Below are positions 33,157 through 47,598 of a DNA stretch of 64,000 nucleotides, one piece after another. This DNA is from Micromonospora aurantiaca ATCC 27029. GTDB lineage: Bacteria > Actinomycetota > Actinomycetes > Mycobacteriales > Micromonosporaceae. Position 1 is the stretch's first letter; every line of letters starts with the position of its first letter. The notes under the pieces are model-generated. The model saw only the letters and a list, made by a program, of their open reading frames with translations, did not search any database and was not told the origin of the DNA. The position numbers and the translations under genes are program-made. The stretch covers positions 5,154,001-5,218,000 of the forward strand of contig NC_014391.1 in the NCBI RefSeq assembly GCF_000145235.1. Direction: 5' to 3'.

Positions 33157-34117
33157 CCGCTGACGGCGCGCGGTAGAGCCGGGTCACCACCTCCTCGATG
33201 TCCGGCTCCACGATCGAGATGTCCCGCAGCGTGGTCAGGCCGGCCAGCCCGGCCACCACCTCGGCGACGCTCGCCCGTTCCAGCGCGAAGACCAGCCGCC
33301 GCCCGTCCGCCTCCACCCGCTGCACCGGCGCGCCGGGCAGCACCGGCGGCTCGGGCAGCGCCGCGTCCAGCTCGGCGACCACCATGCGGCGCGAGCCGTA
33401 CCGGCGGTGCAGCTCCGCGATCGACCCGTCGTGCACCACCCGCCCGTGGTCGATCACCACGAGCCGCCGGCACAGCCGCTCGATGTCGGCCAGGTCGTGC
33501 GTGGTGAGCACGAGCGTGGTGTCCCCGGCCCGGCCCAGCTCGGCCAGGAAGCCGCGCACCGCCTGCTTGCTCACCACGTCCAGGCCGATCGTCGGCTCGT
33601 CCAGGAACAGCACCTCCGGGCCGTGCAGCAGCGCCGCGGTTAGCTCGCCGCGCATCCGCTGACCCAGCGAGAGCTGCCGGACCGGCGTGTCCAGGAACCC
33701 GTCCAGGTCGAGCAGCTCCCGGCAGCGGGCCAGCCGGGCCGCGTGCTCGCCGGCCGGCACCCGGTAGACGTGCCGCAACAGGTCGAACGAGTCCCGCAAC
33801 GGCAGGTCCCACCAGAGCTGCGAGCGCTGCCCGAACACCACCCCGATGCGCAGCGCCAGCCGGGTCCGGTCGGCCACCGGACGCAGCCCGCACACCCGGG
33901 CCCGCCCCGCCGACGGCGTCAGCACGCCGGTGAGCATCTTCAGCGTGGTCGACTTCCCGGCGCCGTTCGGACCGATGTAGCCGAGCATCTCGCCGCGCTC
34001 CACCCGCAGGTCGACCCCGTCGACGGCGGTCACCGTCCGCTTCTCGCGCCGCAGCGGCCCGGCCTTCACCCGTACCGTGAACTCCTTGCGCAGCCCGTCC
34101 ATCTCGATGACGCTCAT
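33140..34117 (-). CDS. ABC transporter ATP-binding protein
   Basis: 325 residues with Walker A GPNGAGKST, Q-loop (VFGQRSQLWWDLP), signature LSLGQRMRGE, Walker B VLFLDEPTIGLD and switch His (LTTHDLADIE). The C-terminal 85 residues follow the usual DrrA/Nod-type extension. It powers the two ABC-2 permeases encoded immediately upstream, overlapping the nearer by 4 nt. The substrate is unknown. The family often exports lipids, drugs or peptides. Confidence 0.92.
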   Translation of the reverse strand: MSVIEMDGLRKEFTVRVKAGPLRREKRTVTAVDGVDLRVERGEMLGYIGPNGAGKSTTLKMLTGVLTPSAGRARVCGLRPVADRTRLALRIGVVFGQRSQLWWDLPLRDSFDLLRHVYRVPAGEHAARLARCRELLDLDGFLDTPVRQLSLGQRMRGELTAALLHGPEVLFLDEPTIGLDVVSKQAVRGFLAELGRAGDTTLVLTTHDLADIERLCRRLVVIDHGRVVHDGSIAELHRRYGSRRMVVAELDAALPEPPVLPGAPVQRVEADGRRLVFALERASVAEVVAGLAGLTTLRDISIVEPDIEEVVTRLYRAPSAVTGAP

Positions 34118-34950
34118 GACCCCGTACTCCGGTAGTGACGGACCCCGACGCGCCAGGCCAGGGCGGCCAGCGCCGCGGCGACCACCGCGACGCCCGGCGC
34201 GGCCCACCCCGTCCAGGGCGGCAGGCCGAGCGGGTCGGCGCGGCCCAGCAGCGCCAGCGCCGGGTGGTAACTGACGAAGGCGAACCCCATCCCGTACGCG
34301 AACAGCGCGCGGAACCAGCCGCCGTACACGGTGATCGGGTACGAGGTGAAGTCGCGCCCGCCGTAGGTGACCGCGTTCGCCAGCTCGCCCGAGTCGACCC
34401 AGTAGAACGACACGGTCGCGGTCAGCACGAAGACCGAGCCGAAGAAGACCACGGCGGCCGGCGGGGCGACCACCGCCAGCGCGACCCGCCCCGGCGTCCA
34501 GTCGATGCCGGCCGAGACGAGCGCGAACAGCAGCACGGCGAGCCCGAACACGGCCCGGGACAGCTTGCGCAGCGGCAGGTCCATCAGCAGCAGTTGCGGC
34601 AGCGCACCGAGCGGGCGTACCAGCACCGCGTCGAAGAGGCCGGTGCGCACGTACCGGGGAAGCCGTTCGATGTTGCCGACCAGCAGGTCGGCGGTGGCGA
34701 AGCCGCACGACGACAGGCCGACCACGACGAGCGTCTCGCGCAGCGTGAAGCCGCCCAGCTCCCGCGTCACGCCGAAGATCACCAGGACGGTGACCACGTC
34801 GAACACGGTGGCGCCCACGTTGCCGACCAGGTCCACCACGAACGACGTGCGGTACGCCGCCTGCGAGCGCGCCTGCGCACCGAGCAGCGCCCGGTACGCC
34901 CGTAGTTCACCCACCTCAGCCACCCTGGGGGCGCTCGCGCGCTCAGCCAC
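34114..34950 (-). CDS. ABC-2 type permease (PF06182-like), subunit 2
   Basis: 278 residues with six predicted membrane spans. Segments SFVVDLVGNVGATVFDVVTVLVIFGV and YPITVYGGWFRALFAYGMGFAFVSYHP are typical of the DUF990/ABC2_membrane_6 permeases, which come in pairs with one ATPase. It overlaps the ATPase gene by 4 nt and the first permease by 8 nt, a compact three-gene transporter operon. Confidence 0.87.
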   Translation of the reverse strand: MAERASAPRVAEVGELRAYRALLGAQARSQAAYRTSFVVDLVGNVGATVFDVVTVLVIFGVTRELGGFTLRETLVVVGLSSCGFATADLLVGNIERLPRYVRTGLFDAVLVRPLGALPQLLLMDLPLRKLSRAVFGLAVLLFALVSAGIDWTPGRVALAVVAPPAAVVFFGSVFVLTATVSFYWVDSGELANAVTYGGRDFTSYPITVYGGWFRALFAYGMGFAFVSYHPALALLGRADPLGLPPWTGWAAPGVAVVAAALAALAWRVGVRHYRSTGS

Positions 34951-35794
34951 CCTGGACCACCAGGCGGCGCTCGGCGCGACGCTGCACCAGCCGGCACAGC
35001 GCCAGCAGCAGCACCGCCCAGCCGGCCTGCACCGCGACCAGGGTGAGACCGGTGGCCATCGGCTCCCGCTCGACGAGCACGTCCAGCGGCACCTGGAGGA
35101 TGCTGGGGAACGGGGTGGCGTACCGCAGGACGGTCTCCAGCGGGCCGGGCAGGAAACCGAGCGGGAAGTAGAGCCCGGCCAGCACGCCGGAGCCGAGCGT
35201 CCACAGGATCATCGGGCCCCGCACGTCCTGCAACCAGTACGCGGTGGCGTTGACCAGGTAGCGGCAGCCGAAGCAGACCACCACCGCGAGCAGCGCGGAG
35301 AGCAGGAACAGCGGCACCGTGGCCCAGTGCCGGGGCACGTACACCGCGAAGAAGAACGGCCCGACCACCAGCGGCGGCACCAGCCGGGCCAGCGACGCGA
35401 ACCCGGCCCGGCCGAGGTCGGTGGCGAGGTAGCTGGTCACCGGGTGCACCGGCCGCAGCAGGTCGGCGGCCACCTCACCGGTGCGGATCCGGTCGGCCAG
35501 ATCGGTCCAGCCCCAGATGGCGATGACCGCCAGCAGCCCCTGGCCGGCCCAGACGAACGTGGCGAGCTGCGCCCTGTCGTAGCCGGCCACGGTGCCCGCC
35601 GCACCCGTCGCCGCGAGGAAGATGTAGCAGCGCAGGAAGCCGAACACGGTGTTGGTGCACAACCCCGCCACGGCGGCCTGCCGGTAGGTCGCGTGCCGCC
35701 GGAACCCGGCCGCCGCGATCGCGCCGAATGTCCGAAACCATGGGGTAACGTGTGCGCCGGTGGGTGGTGCCACAGTGGCGGTGACCGAGCCCAC
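34943..35794 (-). CDS. ABC-2 type permease (PF06182-like), subunit 1
   Basis: 283 residues with six spans (e.g. VVGPFFFAVYVPRH, LFLLSALLAVVVCFGCRYLVNATAYWL). Segment TGEVAADLLRPVHPVTSYLATDLGR matches the RxGxxxxxLLRPv motif of the family. GTG 35794 is chosen because AAGGAGGG lies 7 nt upstream; the longer upstream frame is a shadow of the WG-repeat gene region. It heads the transporter operon. Confidence 0.85.
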   Translation of the reverse strand: MGSVTATVAPPTGAHVTPWFRTFGAIAAAGFRRHATYRQAAVAGLCTNTVFGFLRCYIFLAATGAAGTVAGYDRAQLATFVWAGQGLLAVIAIWGWTDLADRIRTGEVAADLLRPVHPVTSYLATDLGRAGFASLARLVPPLVVGPFFFAVYVPRHWATVPLFLLSALLAVVVCFGCRYLVNATAYWLQDVRGPMILWTLGSGVLAGLYFPLGFLPGPLETVLRYATPFPSILQVPLDVLVEREPMATGLTLVAVQAGWAVLLLALCRLVQRRAERRLVVQGG

Positions 35795-35956
35795 GCCGTT
35801 ACCCTCCTTCCGCAGCCACGACGTGCTGGACCGGGCGACTGTACCGGCACGTCCGGCGCCCCAGCGCGAGAATTTCCAATGAGGTGACACCGCCGTGAGC
35901 GAGCGACGCGAGCCGGCCCCGGGGCCGTCCCGCGCGAGCGGCCGGAGGGGTTGCCG

Positions 35957-41893
<5,937 letters not shown>

Positions 41894-41973
41894 CCCGCGC
41901 CCGGCACGCCACCTTGCGCGGCGGCGACCCGGCCCGTCAGCGTCTGGCCGCCCCGGCGACCCGGCTCGGCCGC

Positions 41974-42453
41974 TCACGCCGTCGGCGGAGGGCCCAGCAG
42001 TTCGATGCCGTTGCGGGCTGCGGCGTGCCCGAGCGCTGCCGGGTCGATCGGCGCCGGGTCGGGCAGCCGGCGGTGCGGAGCCGGTACGCCTGCTTCCGCG
42101 GCGAACCGCTCGAACCCGGCCGGGGTGGTGATCTGGAGCGCGCGCAACGGCTCGTCCGGGCCGACCACGAACGTGTGCGCCAGGCCCACCGGCAGCAGGA
42201 CGAAGTCACCGGGACCGGCGGTGAGCGTCTCGCCGTCGCAGTGGAACCGGGCGGTGCCGGAGAGCAGGTAGAACATCTCGTCCTCGACCTGATGGCGGTG
42301 CAGGGGCGGGGCGAAGCCCGGCGGGTTCACGAACTCGGCGACGGTGAGGCGGTCCCGGGTGTGCCGGCCACCGGCCTTCAACGTGCACAGGTTGCCGAGG
42401 AACCAGTACGCCTCGCCGTCGTCGGGGCCGAGCAGGTAGGGGCGGACGGACAT
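41974..42453 (-). CDS. Cupin-domain protein
   Basis: 159 residues. The single cupin barrel has both motifs: PPLHRHQVEDEMFYLLSGTARF (HxH and E ligands) and GPGDFVLLPVGLAHTF (final His). The metal ligands are complete, so it may be an enzyme or a sensor. The C-terminal 45 residues (FERFAAEAGVPAPHRRLPDPAPID) resemble quercetin-dioxygenase-like cupins. It is divergent from a TetR gene 80 bp away, its likely regulator. Confidence 0.87.
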   Translation of the reverse strand: MSVRPYLLGPDDGEAYWFLGNLCTLKAGGRHTRDRLTVAEFVNPPGFAPPLHRHQVEDEMFYLLSGTARFHCDGETLTAGPGDFVLLPVGLAHTFVVGPDEPLRALQITTPAGFERFAAEAGVPAPHRRLPDPAPIDPAALGHAAARNGIELLGPPPTA

Positions 42454-42501
42454 GGGTGGCCTCCGATTTCAGTGAACGCGGGAACATTCGATAGCCGGGA
42501 G

Positions 42502-42514
42502 TCTAGTGAATAGA
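42502..42514. promoter_or_regulatory. Small inverted repeat TCTA-N5-TAGA between cupin and TetR genes
   Basis: TCTA (42502-42505) and TAGA (42511-42514) lie in the AT-richer spacer of the divergent cupin/TetR pair, just upstream of a TAGTAT box at 42519. A possible operator, inferred from position. Confidence 0.3.
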
Positions 42515-42518
42515 TTGT

Positions 42519-42524
42519 TAGTAT
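42519..42524 (+). promoter_or_regulatory. -10 box (TAGTAT) of TetR gene
   Basis: TAGTAT ends 9 nt before ATG 42534, consistent with a leaderless or very short-leader transcript. Confidence 0.5.
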
Positions 42525-42533
42525 CGCGAGGTC

Positions 42534-43193
42534 ATGGCTGGAGTCAAGGACGGCAAGTCGACGCGCCCCTACCGCTCGGCGGTGCGCGAGGAGAGCGCCC
42601 GGCGTACCCGTCAGGCGGTCGTGCGGGCGGCGACCGACCTGTTCGTGACGCGCGGCTACGCGGCGACGTCACTGGCCGACGTGGCCGCCGAGGCGGGCGT
42701 CGCCCGGCCCACCGTGTTCGCCGCATTCGGCTCCAAGGCCGCCCTGCTGCGCCAGGTGCTCGACGAGGCGCTCGCCGGCGACGACGAGCCGGTGCCGGTG
42801 GCGCGCCGCCCCTGGTTCCAGCCGGTCTGGGAGGCGTCCGACCAGGGCGCGGTGCTCGACGCGTACGCCGGGGTCTGCACGCTGATCGGCCACCGCGCGG
42901 CCGGCGCCTTCGAGACGGTCCGCCGCGCGGCGGACGAGGCGCCCGAGGTGGCCGAACTGTGGGAGACGCTGCTGCGCAACCGCCGCGCGGGCGCCGCCAT
43001 GGTGGTCGACCGGCTGCTCACCCTGGACGGCCCGCTCCGGCCGGACGCGGGCACCGACCGCGCGGTCGACGCGCTGTGGTTCTACAACGACCCGGCGCAC
43101 TACGCGGCGCTGGTGCAGCGGTGCGGGTGGACGGAGGAGAGTTTCCGGCAGTGGCTCGCCGTCCGGATGCGCGACGCGCTGCTGGGGGCGTGA
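42534..43193 (+). CDS. TetR/AcrR family regulator
   Basis: 219 residues. The N-terminal HTH is typical: RQAVVRAATDLFVTRGYAATSLADVAAEAGVARPTVFAAFGSKAALL. The C-terminal ligand domain is unassigned. It is divergent from the cupin gene and upstream of an aldo-keto reductase, either of which may be a target. A TAGTAT box lies 9 nt before its ATG. Confidence 0.9.
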   Translation: MAGVKDGKSTRPYRSAVREESARRTRQAVVRAATDLFVTRGYAATSLADVAAEAGVARPTVFAAFGSKAALLRQVLDEALAGDDEPVPVARRPWFQPVWEASDQGAVLDAYAGVCTLIGHRAAGAFETVRRAADEAPEVAELWETLLRNRRAGAAMVVDRLLTLDGPLRPDAGTDRAVDALWFYNDPAHYAALVQRCGWTEESFRQWLAVRMRDALLGA

Positions 43194-43224
43194 ACGCCGG
43201 ACGGCGTCCGCGACCGGGCGGGTC

Positions 43225-43230
43225 TAGGGT
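43225..43230 (+). promoter_or_regulatory. -10 box of leaderless promoter (TAGGGT)
   Basis: TAGGGT ends 7 nt before ATG 43238. The spacer CGGGAGC contains a weak GGAG, too close to act as a ribosome site. Confidence 0.45.
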
Positions 43231-43237
43231 CGGGAGC

Positions 43238-44236
43238 ATGGAATTCCGTCACCTGGGCCGCTCCGGCCTGATGGTCAGCGAGATCTCGTACGGCAACTGG
43301 ATCACCCACGGCTCGCAGGTCGAGGAGGACGCGGCGGTCGCGTGCGTCCGCGCCGCGATCGACAGCGGCATCACCACCTTCGACACCGCCGACGTGTACG
43401 CGGGCACCCGCGCCGAGTCGGTGCTCGGCCGCGCGCTCAAGGGCGAGCGTCGCGAAGGGCTGGAGATCTTCACCAAGGTCTACTGGCCGACCGGCCCCGG
43501 TCGCAACGACAGGGGTCTGTCCCGCAAGCACATCATGGAGTCGATCGACGGCTCGCTGCGCCGCCTCCAGACCGACCACGTGGACCTGTACCAGGCCCAC
43601 CGCTACGACTACAGCACTCCGCTGGAGGAGACGATGGAGGCCTTCGCCGACGTCGTACGCTCCGGCAAGGCGCACTACATCGGCGTCTCCGAGTGGAAGG
43701 CGTCCCAGCTGCGCGAAGCGCACGCGCTCGCCCGTGAGCTGCGCATCCCGCTGATCTCGAACCAGCCGCAGTACTCGATGCTGTGGCGGGTCATCGAGAC
43801 CGAGGTGATCCCCACCAGCGAGGAGCTGGGCATCGGCCAGATCGTCTGGTCGCCGATGGCCCAGGGTGTGCTGTCCGGCAAGTACCTGCCGGGCCAGCCG
43901 CCGCCCGCGGGCTCCCGCGCCACCGACGAGAAGTCCGGCGCCGGGTTCATCGCCCGGTTCATGACCGACGACGTGCTCACCCGCGTGCAGCGGCTCAAGC
44001 CGCTGGCCGAGCAGGCCGGGCTGACCATGCCGCAGCTCGCCGTCGCCTGGGTGCTCCAGAACCCGAACGTCTCCTCGGCGATCGTCGGCGCGTCCCGGCC
44101 GGAGCAGGTGCACGACAACGTGAAGGCGGCGGGCGTGAAGCTCGACGCCGACCTGCTCAAGGCGATCGACGAGATCGTCGAGCCGGTCACCGAGCGGGAT
44201 CCGGCGAAGACCGAGAGCCCGGCTCAGCGCCCGTGA
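43238..44236 (+). CDS. Aldo/keto reductase (Kv-beta/AKR6-like)
   Basis: 332 residues, an NADP(H) TIM barrel. The catalytic tetrad is visible: Asp and Tyr in FDTADVYAG, Lys in IFTKVYWP, His in YQAHRYDYS. NQPQYSMLWRVIETEVIPTSEELGIGQIVWSPMAQGVLSGKY resembles the potassium-channel beta-subunit branch. The substrate is an unknown carbonyl. It has its own TAGGGT box, so it need not be controlled by the preceding TetR gene. Confidence 0.92.
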   Translation: MEFRHLGRSGLMVSEISYGNWITHGSQVEEDAAVACVRAAIDSGITTFDTADVYAGTRAESVLGRALKGERREGLEIFTKVYWPTGPGRNDRGLSRKHIMESIDGSLRRLQTDHVDLYQAHRYDYSTPLEETMEAFADVVRSGKAHYIGVSEWKASQLREAHALARELRIPLISNQPQYSMLWRVIETEVIPTSEELGIGQIVWSPMAQGVLSGKYLPGQPPPAGSRATDEKSGAGFIARFMTDDVLTRVQRLKPLAEQAGLTMPQLAVAWVLQNPNVSSAIVGASRPEQVHDNVKAAGVKLDADLLKAIDEIVEPVTERDPAKTESPAQRP

Positions 44237-44242
44237 CGTCGC

Positions 44243-44280
44243 GTCGTTCCCGGGCCGGCTCGGAGCGGCCCGGGAACGAC
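44243..44280. terminator. 14-bp hairpin between convergent genes
   Basis: Arms 44243-44256 (GTCGTTCCCGGGCC) and 44267-44280 (GGCCCGGGAACGAC) are exact reverse complements, between the aldo-keto reductase stop (44236) and the site-2 protease stop (44289). Confidence 0.8.
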
Positions 44281-44288
44281 GGAGCCGG

Positions 44289-45083
44289 CTACTCCCAGAA
44301 GCGGATCAGTGCGTAGCCGATCTGGTACAGCTCGCGCGGCAGGCCGAGCGTGTCGCCGACGGCGAAGACCGCGCCGAAGAACACCCGGTTGATCTGCGGG
44401 CTCCACAGCAGCGCGAAGAGCAGGATGAAGCCGTACGGGGCGAACAGGTCGTACATCCGCCGGTAGGCGGGGCTGAGCCAGGGCTGGAGCATGTTGCCGC
44501 CGTCCAGGCCGGGCACCGGCAGCAGGTTGAGCACGCTGGCGGTGAGCTGGAGGAACGCGAGCAGCCCGACGCCGGCCCAGAACTCCAGCGGCCCGCCCAG
44601 TTCCGGCCCCCATGCCACCGCCGCGACCAGCACCAGCGTGAACAGCACGTTGGTGGCCGGACCGGCCAGGCTGACCAGCGTGTGCCGCAGCCGGCCGGGG
44701 ATCGCGTGCCGGTCCACCCAGACCGCGCCGCCGGGCAGGCCGATGCCGCCGAGCAGCACCACGACCACCGGCAGCACGATCGACAGCAGCGGGCTGGTGT
44801 ACTTCAGCGGGTTGAGCGTGAGATAGCCGCGGTGCGCGATGTCTCGGTCACCGGACCGGTACGCGACCACGGCGTGCGCGTACTCGTGCAGGCACAGCGA
44901 GACCAGCCAGCCCGAGACGACGAAGAGGAACACGTCGAAGCCGACGTTGCCGTACCGGTTCCACGTCATCACCCCGGAGGCGACGAAGAGTGCCACCAGG
45001 GCCAGGAAGATCGGGCTGGGCCGGAACGCCGCCCGGGGCACGCCGAGGATCAGCGGCTCGCCCGGGCGGTCGTAGCCCGTCAT
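44289..45083 (-). CDS. Site-2 protease (M50) family membrane metalloprotease
   Basis: 264 residues, about six spans. The zinc site is HEYAH in SLCLHEYAHAVVAYR, and the third ligand lies in NLLPVPGLDGGNML. FNPLKY-like sequence (LTLNPLKYTSPLLS) is typical of the small bacterial M50 group without PDZ domains. It cuts membrane-embedded substrates, unknown here. ATG 45083 overlaps the 66-aa gene upstream by 4 nt. Confidence 0.9.
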   Translation of the reverse strand: MTGYDRPGEPLILGVPRAAFRPSPIFLALVALFVASGVMTWNRYGNVGFDVFLFVVSGWLVSLCLHEYAHAVVAYRSGDRDIAHRGYLTLNPLKYTSPLLSIVLPVVVVLLGGIGLPGGAVWVDRHAIPGRLRHTLVSLAGPATNVLFTLVLVAAVAWGPELGGPLEFWAGVGLLAFLQLTASVLNLLPVPGLDGGNMLQPWLSPAYRRMYDLFAPYGFILLFALLWSPQINRVFFGAVFAVGDTLGLPRELYQIGYALIRFWE

Positions 45084-45280
45084 TCGGCCGGGGGTTGCAG
45101 GCTCATCCGGTAGTCCACCCGGTCGTCCTCGACCAGCACGACTGTGGTGACGCCGGATGCCGCGAGCTCCCGCCAGGCCTGGCCGATCCACGACTCGGCG
45201 TCCGCCTGGCTCGGGAACGACTCGGCCGGCCCGTCGGCCGCGTCGCCGTTCGTGCCCTCGTACCGCCAGCTCCACGCCAT
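45080..45280 (-). CDS. Conserved-looking 66-aa hypothetical protein
   Basis: MAWSWRYEGTNGDAADGPAE begins a small acidic protein with an alpha/beta look (FPSQADAESWIGQAWRELAASGVTTVVLVEDDRVDYRMSL). GGGGAGA lies 8 nt before ATG 45280, which is preferred to the longer frame. The stop overlaps the site-2 protease start (ATGA), so the two are translationally coupled. No function recognised. Confidence 0.75.
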   Translation of the reverse strand: MAWSWRYEGTNGDAADGPAESFPSQADAESWIGQAWRELAASGVTTVVLVEDDRVDYRMSLQPPAE

Positions 45281-45403
45281 GCCGCGTCTCCCCTCGCCGC
45301 CGTCGTCCCGTGGGACGCCAAACCTCCGCAAGCCTAGTCGGCCCCGCCGACGACGGCCCGCCACCACATGGATCATGCCCACCCCCACCGCCGGGCCGCA
45401 CCC

Positions 45404-45472
45404 GCGATCTTGCGGTTAGCGCCCCGACAGAGCGGTCATTCCCGGCATCCCGGGGGCCACAAGTGCAAGATC
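45404..45472. repeat. Imperfect palindrome GCGATCTTGC...GCAAGATC
   Basis: The outer arms 45406-45413 (GATCTTGC) and 45465-45472 (GCAAGATC) are exact, and inner GCCCCG / CGGGGGCC blocks pair next. The shared GATCTTG end resembles the elements at 21153 and 39446 but is otherwise different. It lies in the spacer upstream of the cobU-cobT fusion. Confidence 0.65.
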
Positions 45473-45537
45473 AGCGCCGCGAGAGGGCGGGGCGAGGGCG
45501 GGGAGGGGCGAGCTGCCCGGAACGCGGGCGGGCGAAC

Positions 45538-45543
45538 TAAGGT
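45538..45543 (+). promoter_or_regulatory. -10 box of leaderless promoter (TAAGGT)
   Basis: TAAGGT ends 6 nt before ATG 45550. No cobalamin riboswitch sequence is apparent upstream. Confidence 0.5.
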
Positions 45544-45549
45544 ACGGGC

Positions 45550-47598
45550 ATGTCCGTTGACGGGTGGCACACCCTCCTGGTGCTCGGCGGTATCCGCTCC
45601 GGCAAGTCCGAGTTCGCCGAGTCTGTGGTCGCCGACGCGCCCACGGTCCGGTACGTGGCCACCGCCCCGGCCGGGGATCCGGAGGACACCGAGTGGGCGA
45701 CCCGCCTCGCGGCGCACCGCGCCCGCCGCCCGGGGAGCTGGAGCACCGAGGAGACCGCGGCGGATCCGGGCCGGCTGGTCGAGGTGATCGTCGCCGCCGG
45801 GCCGAACGAGACGCTTCTCGTGGACGACCTGGGCGGCTGGGTGACGGTGCTGCTCGACCCGGCCCACCAGCCGGCCGACGACACCGCGACGATCGCCGAG
45901 CTGGCAGCGGCGGTGCGCTCCAGCACGGCCCGGCTGGTGCTGGTGAGCCCCGAGGTGGGCCTGTCCCTGGTGCCCACCACGCCCCTGGGCCGGGCGTTCA
46001 CCGACGCGCTCGGCGCGACCAACCGCGCGGTCGCCGACGCCTGCGACGCGGTCGCGCTCGTGGTGGCCGGTCAGACGGCGTGGCTGAAGCCGGCCACTTC
46101 GGCCCCCGCGCACGCCGTGCCGCCCGCGGCCACGTCGCCCGAGACCGAGCCCGGCCGCGCCGCCGCGCCCCATCACGCGGCGGCCCAGCCCGCAGCGCAC
46201 CAGACCGCGCCGCGCCAGACCGCGCCGACCCAGGCCGTACCGGCCGACCTCGGCGCCGGGGACGTGACGCTGCCCGAGGTGCTCACCCCGGCCGCCGCCC
46301 CGGTGCCCACCCCGGCCACATCCGACGAGCCCGGTACGGGCGACTGGGCCGCCCCCACCATGGCGCTGCCGATGATCGCCACCGGCCTGGTCATCCAGCC
46401 GGGCATGGAACTGCCGATGCCCGACGACTACACCGGACCGCAGGCGGTCGACCGGCTCGCCACCCTCGACATCCCCGGTGCCGGTCTCGGCGTGCTGGAA
46501 CAGGTGGTCGGCTTCGCGGCCGCCACCCAGGGCACCTCGACGCCGCGTCCGTGGGACTCGGTGCGCGTCCTGCTGATCCAGGGCGACCACGAGGGCGGCG
46601 CGTCGGCCGGCGCGACGCCCGGTGAGTCGGGTCGTCGCGCCCGGCAGGCGCGGGCCGGCCGGGGCCCGCTGGCCCGGCTCGCCGCCGAGAACCGGGCCGG
46701 CCTGCAGATCGTCGAGGCGCCCGTCGCGGCGCCGATGGAGGACGGCCCGGCCCTGTCCGCCGACGAGGTCGAGGCGGCGCTGGGCTACGGCTGGCGGCTC
46801 GCCGAGCAGGCCGCCGACGCGGGGGTGCAGCTGCTGGTGCTCGCCGCGTGCGGTGCGGGGGCCGAGGCCGCCGCCGCGGCGGTACTCGCGGCCACCGCTG
46901 GCGCGGAGCCGCCGATGGTGCTCGGCCGGGTGGTCACCGAGCAGGGCGAGATCGACGACACCGCCTGGATGGTCCGCTGCGCGGCGGTGCGGGACGCGCT
47001 GCACCGCACCCGGCGCTCCGCCCGGGAGGCCAAGGACGTCCTGGCCGAGCTGGGCGGTGGCGACATCGCGCTGGCCACCGGCGTACTGCTGGGCGCCACC
47101 GCCCGCAAGGTGCCGGTGCTGCTGGACGGGCCGGTCGGCACCGCCGCCGCCATGGTCAGCCGCGACCTGGCCGGGCAGGCCCGGCACTGGTGCCTGCTGC
47201 CCGACCACGGCGGCCGTCCGGGTGTACGGCTCGCCGCCGACGTGCTCGGTCTGACCCCGCTGGTGGACCTGCGGCTCGACCTGGGTGAGGGGGCGACCGC
47301 GCTGGCCGCGCTGCCGCTGCTGCGCTCCGCGTTGACGCTCGCCGCCACGCTGCCGGTGCACCCGTCGCTGGCCGGCCCCGACCACAGCGGCACCGACGAC
47401 GACAGCGGCACCGACGACGACGCCGGCGACCGCACCGACACCGGCACCGGCACCGGCGAGCCCACCGGCGACGACGGCAGCGGCGACGGCCGGACCGGCG
47501 ACGACGAACCGGACTTCGCCGAGCCGGAGCCGGCCGGGCCGGGACCGACCACGATCGGGTCGGACGAGCCGGTCTCCCCCGGCCGACGTGCCGACTGA
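45550..47598 (+). CDS. CobU-CobT fusion: adenosylcobinamide kinase/guanylyltransferase plus DMB phosphoribosyltransferase
   Basis: 682 residues. About 1-178 is CobU: P-loop GGIRSGKSEF, VRYVATAPAG, LVDDLGGWV and a C-terminal TNRAVADACDAVALVVAG. About 179-265 is an Ala/Pro/Thr/His-rich linker. About 270-610 is CobT (LPMPDDYTGPQAVDRLATLDIPGAGLGVLE), with the catalytic Glu in LRLDLGEGATALAALPLL. The last 70 residues are an Asp/Gly/Thr-rich acidic tail. Together these two activities make the GDP-cobinamide and alpha-ribazole phosphate used by CobS, the next gene, which overlaps by 11 nt. An internal insertion of Gly/Ala/Arg-rich sequence lies near residues 345-380. Confidence 0.9.
   Translation: MSVDGWHTLLVLGGIRSGKSEFAESVVADAPTVRYVATAPAGDPEDTEWATRLAAHRARRPGSWSTEETAADPGRLVEVIVAAGPNETLLVDDLGGWVTVLLDPAHQPADDTATIAELAAAVRSSTARLVLVSPEVGLSLVPTTPLGRAFTDALGATNRAVADACDAVALVVAGQTAWLKPATSAPAHAVPPAATSPETEPGRAAAPHHAAAQPAAHQTAPRQTAPTQAVPADLGAGDVTLPEVLTPAAAPVPTPATSDEPGTGDWAAPTMALPMIATGLVIQPGMELPMPDDYTGPQAVDRLATLDIPGAGLGVLEQVVGFAAATQGTSTPRPWDSVRVLLIQGDHEGGASAGATPGESGRRARQARAGRGPLARLAAENRAGLQIVEAPVAAPMEDGPALSADEVEAALGYGWRLAEQAADAGVQLLVLAACGAGAEAAAAAVLAATAGAEPPMVLGRVVTEQGEIDDTAWMVRCAAVRDALHRTRRSAREAKDVLAELGGGDIALATGVLLGATARKVPVLLDGPVGTAAAMVSRDLAGQARHWCLLPDHGGRPGVRLAADVLGLTPLVDLRLDLGEGATALAALPLLRSALTLAATLPVHPSLAGPDHSGTDDDSGTDDDAGDRTDTGTGTGEPTGDDGSGDGRTGDDEPDFAEPEPAGPGPTTIGSDEPVSPGRRAD

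Noticed and set aside
45281..45549. Cobalamin riboswitch upstream of the cobU-cobT fusion
   Set aside because: No B12-box-like sequence was recognised, and the TAAGGT box 6 nt before ATG suggests the mRNA has no leader.
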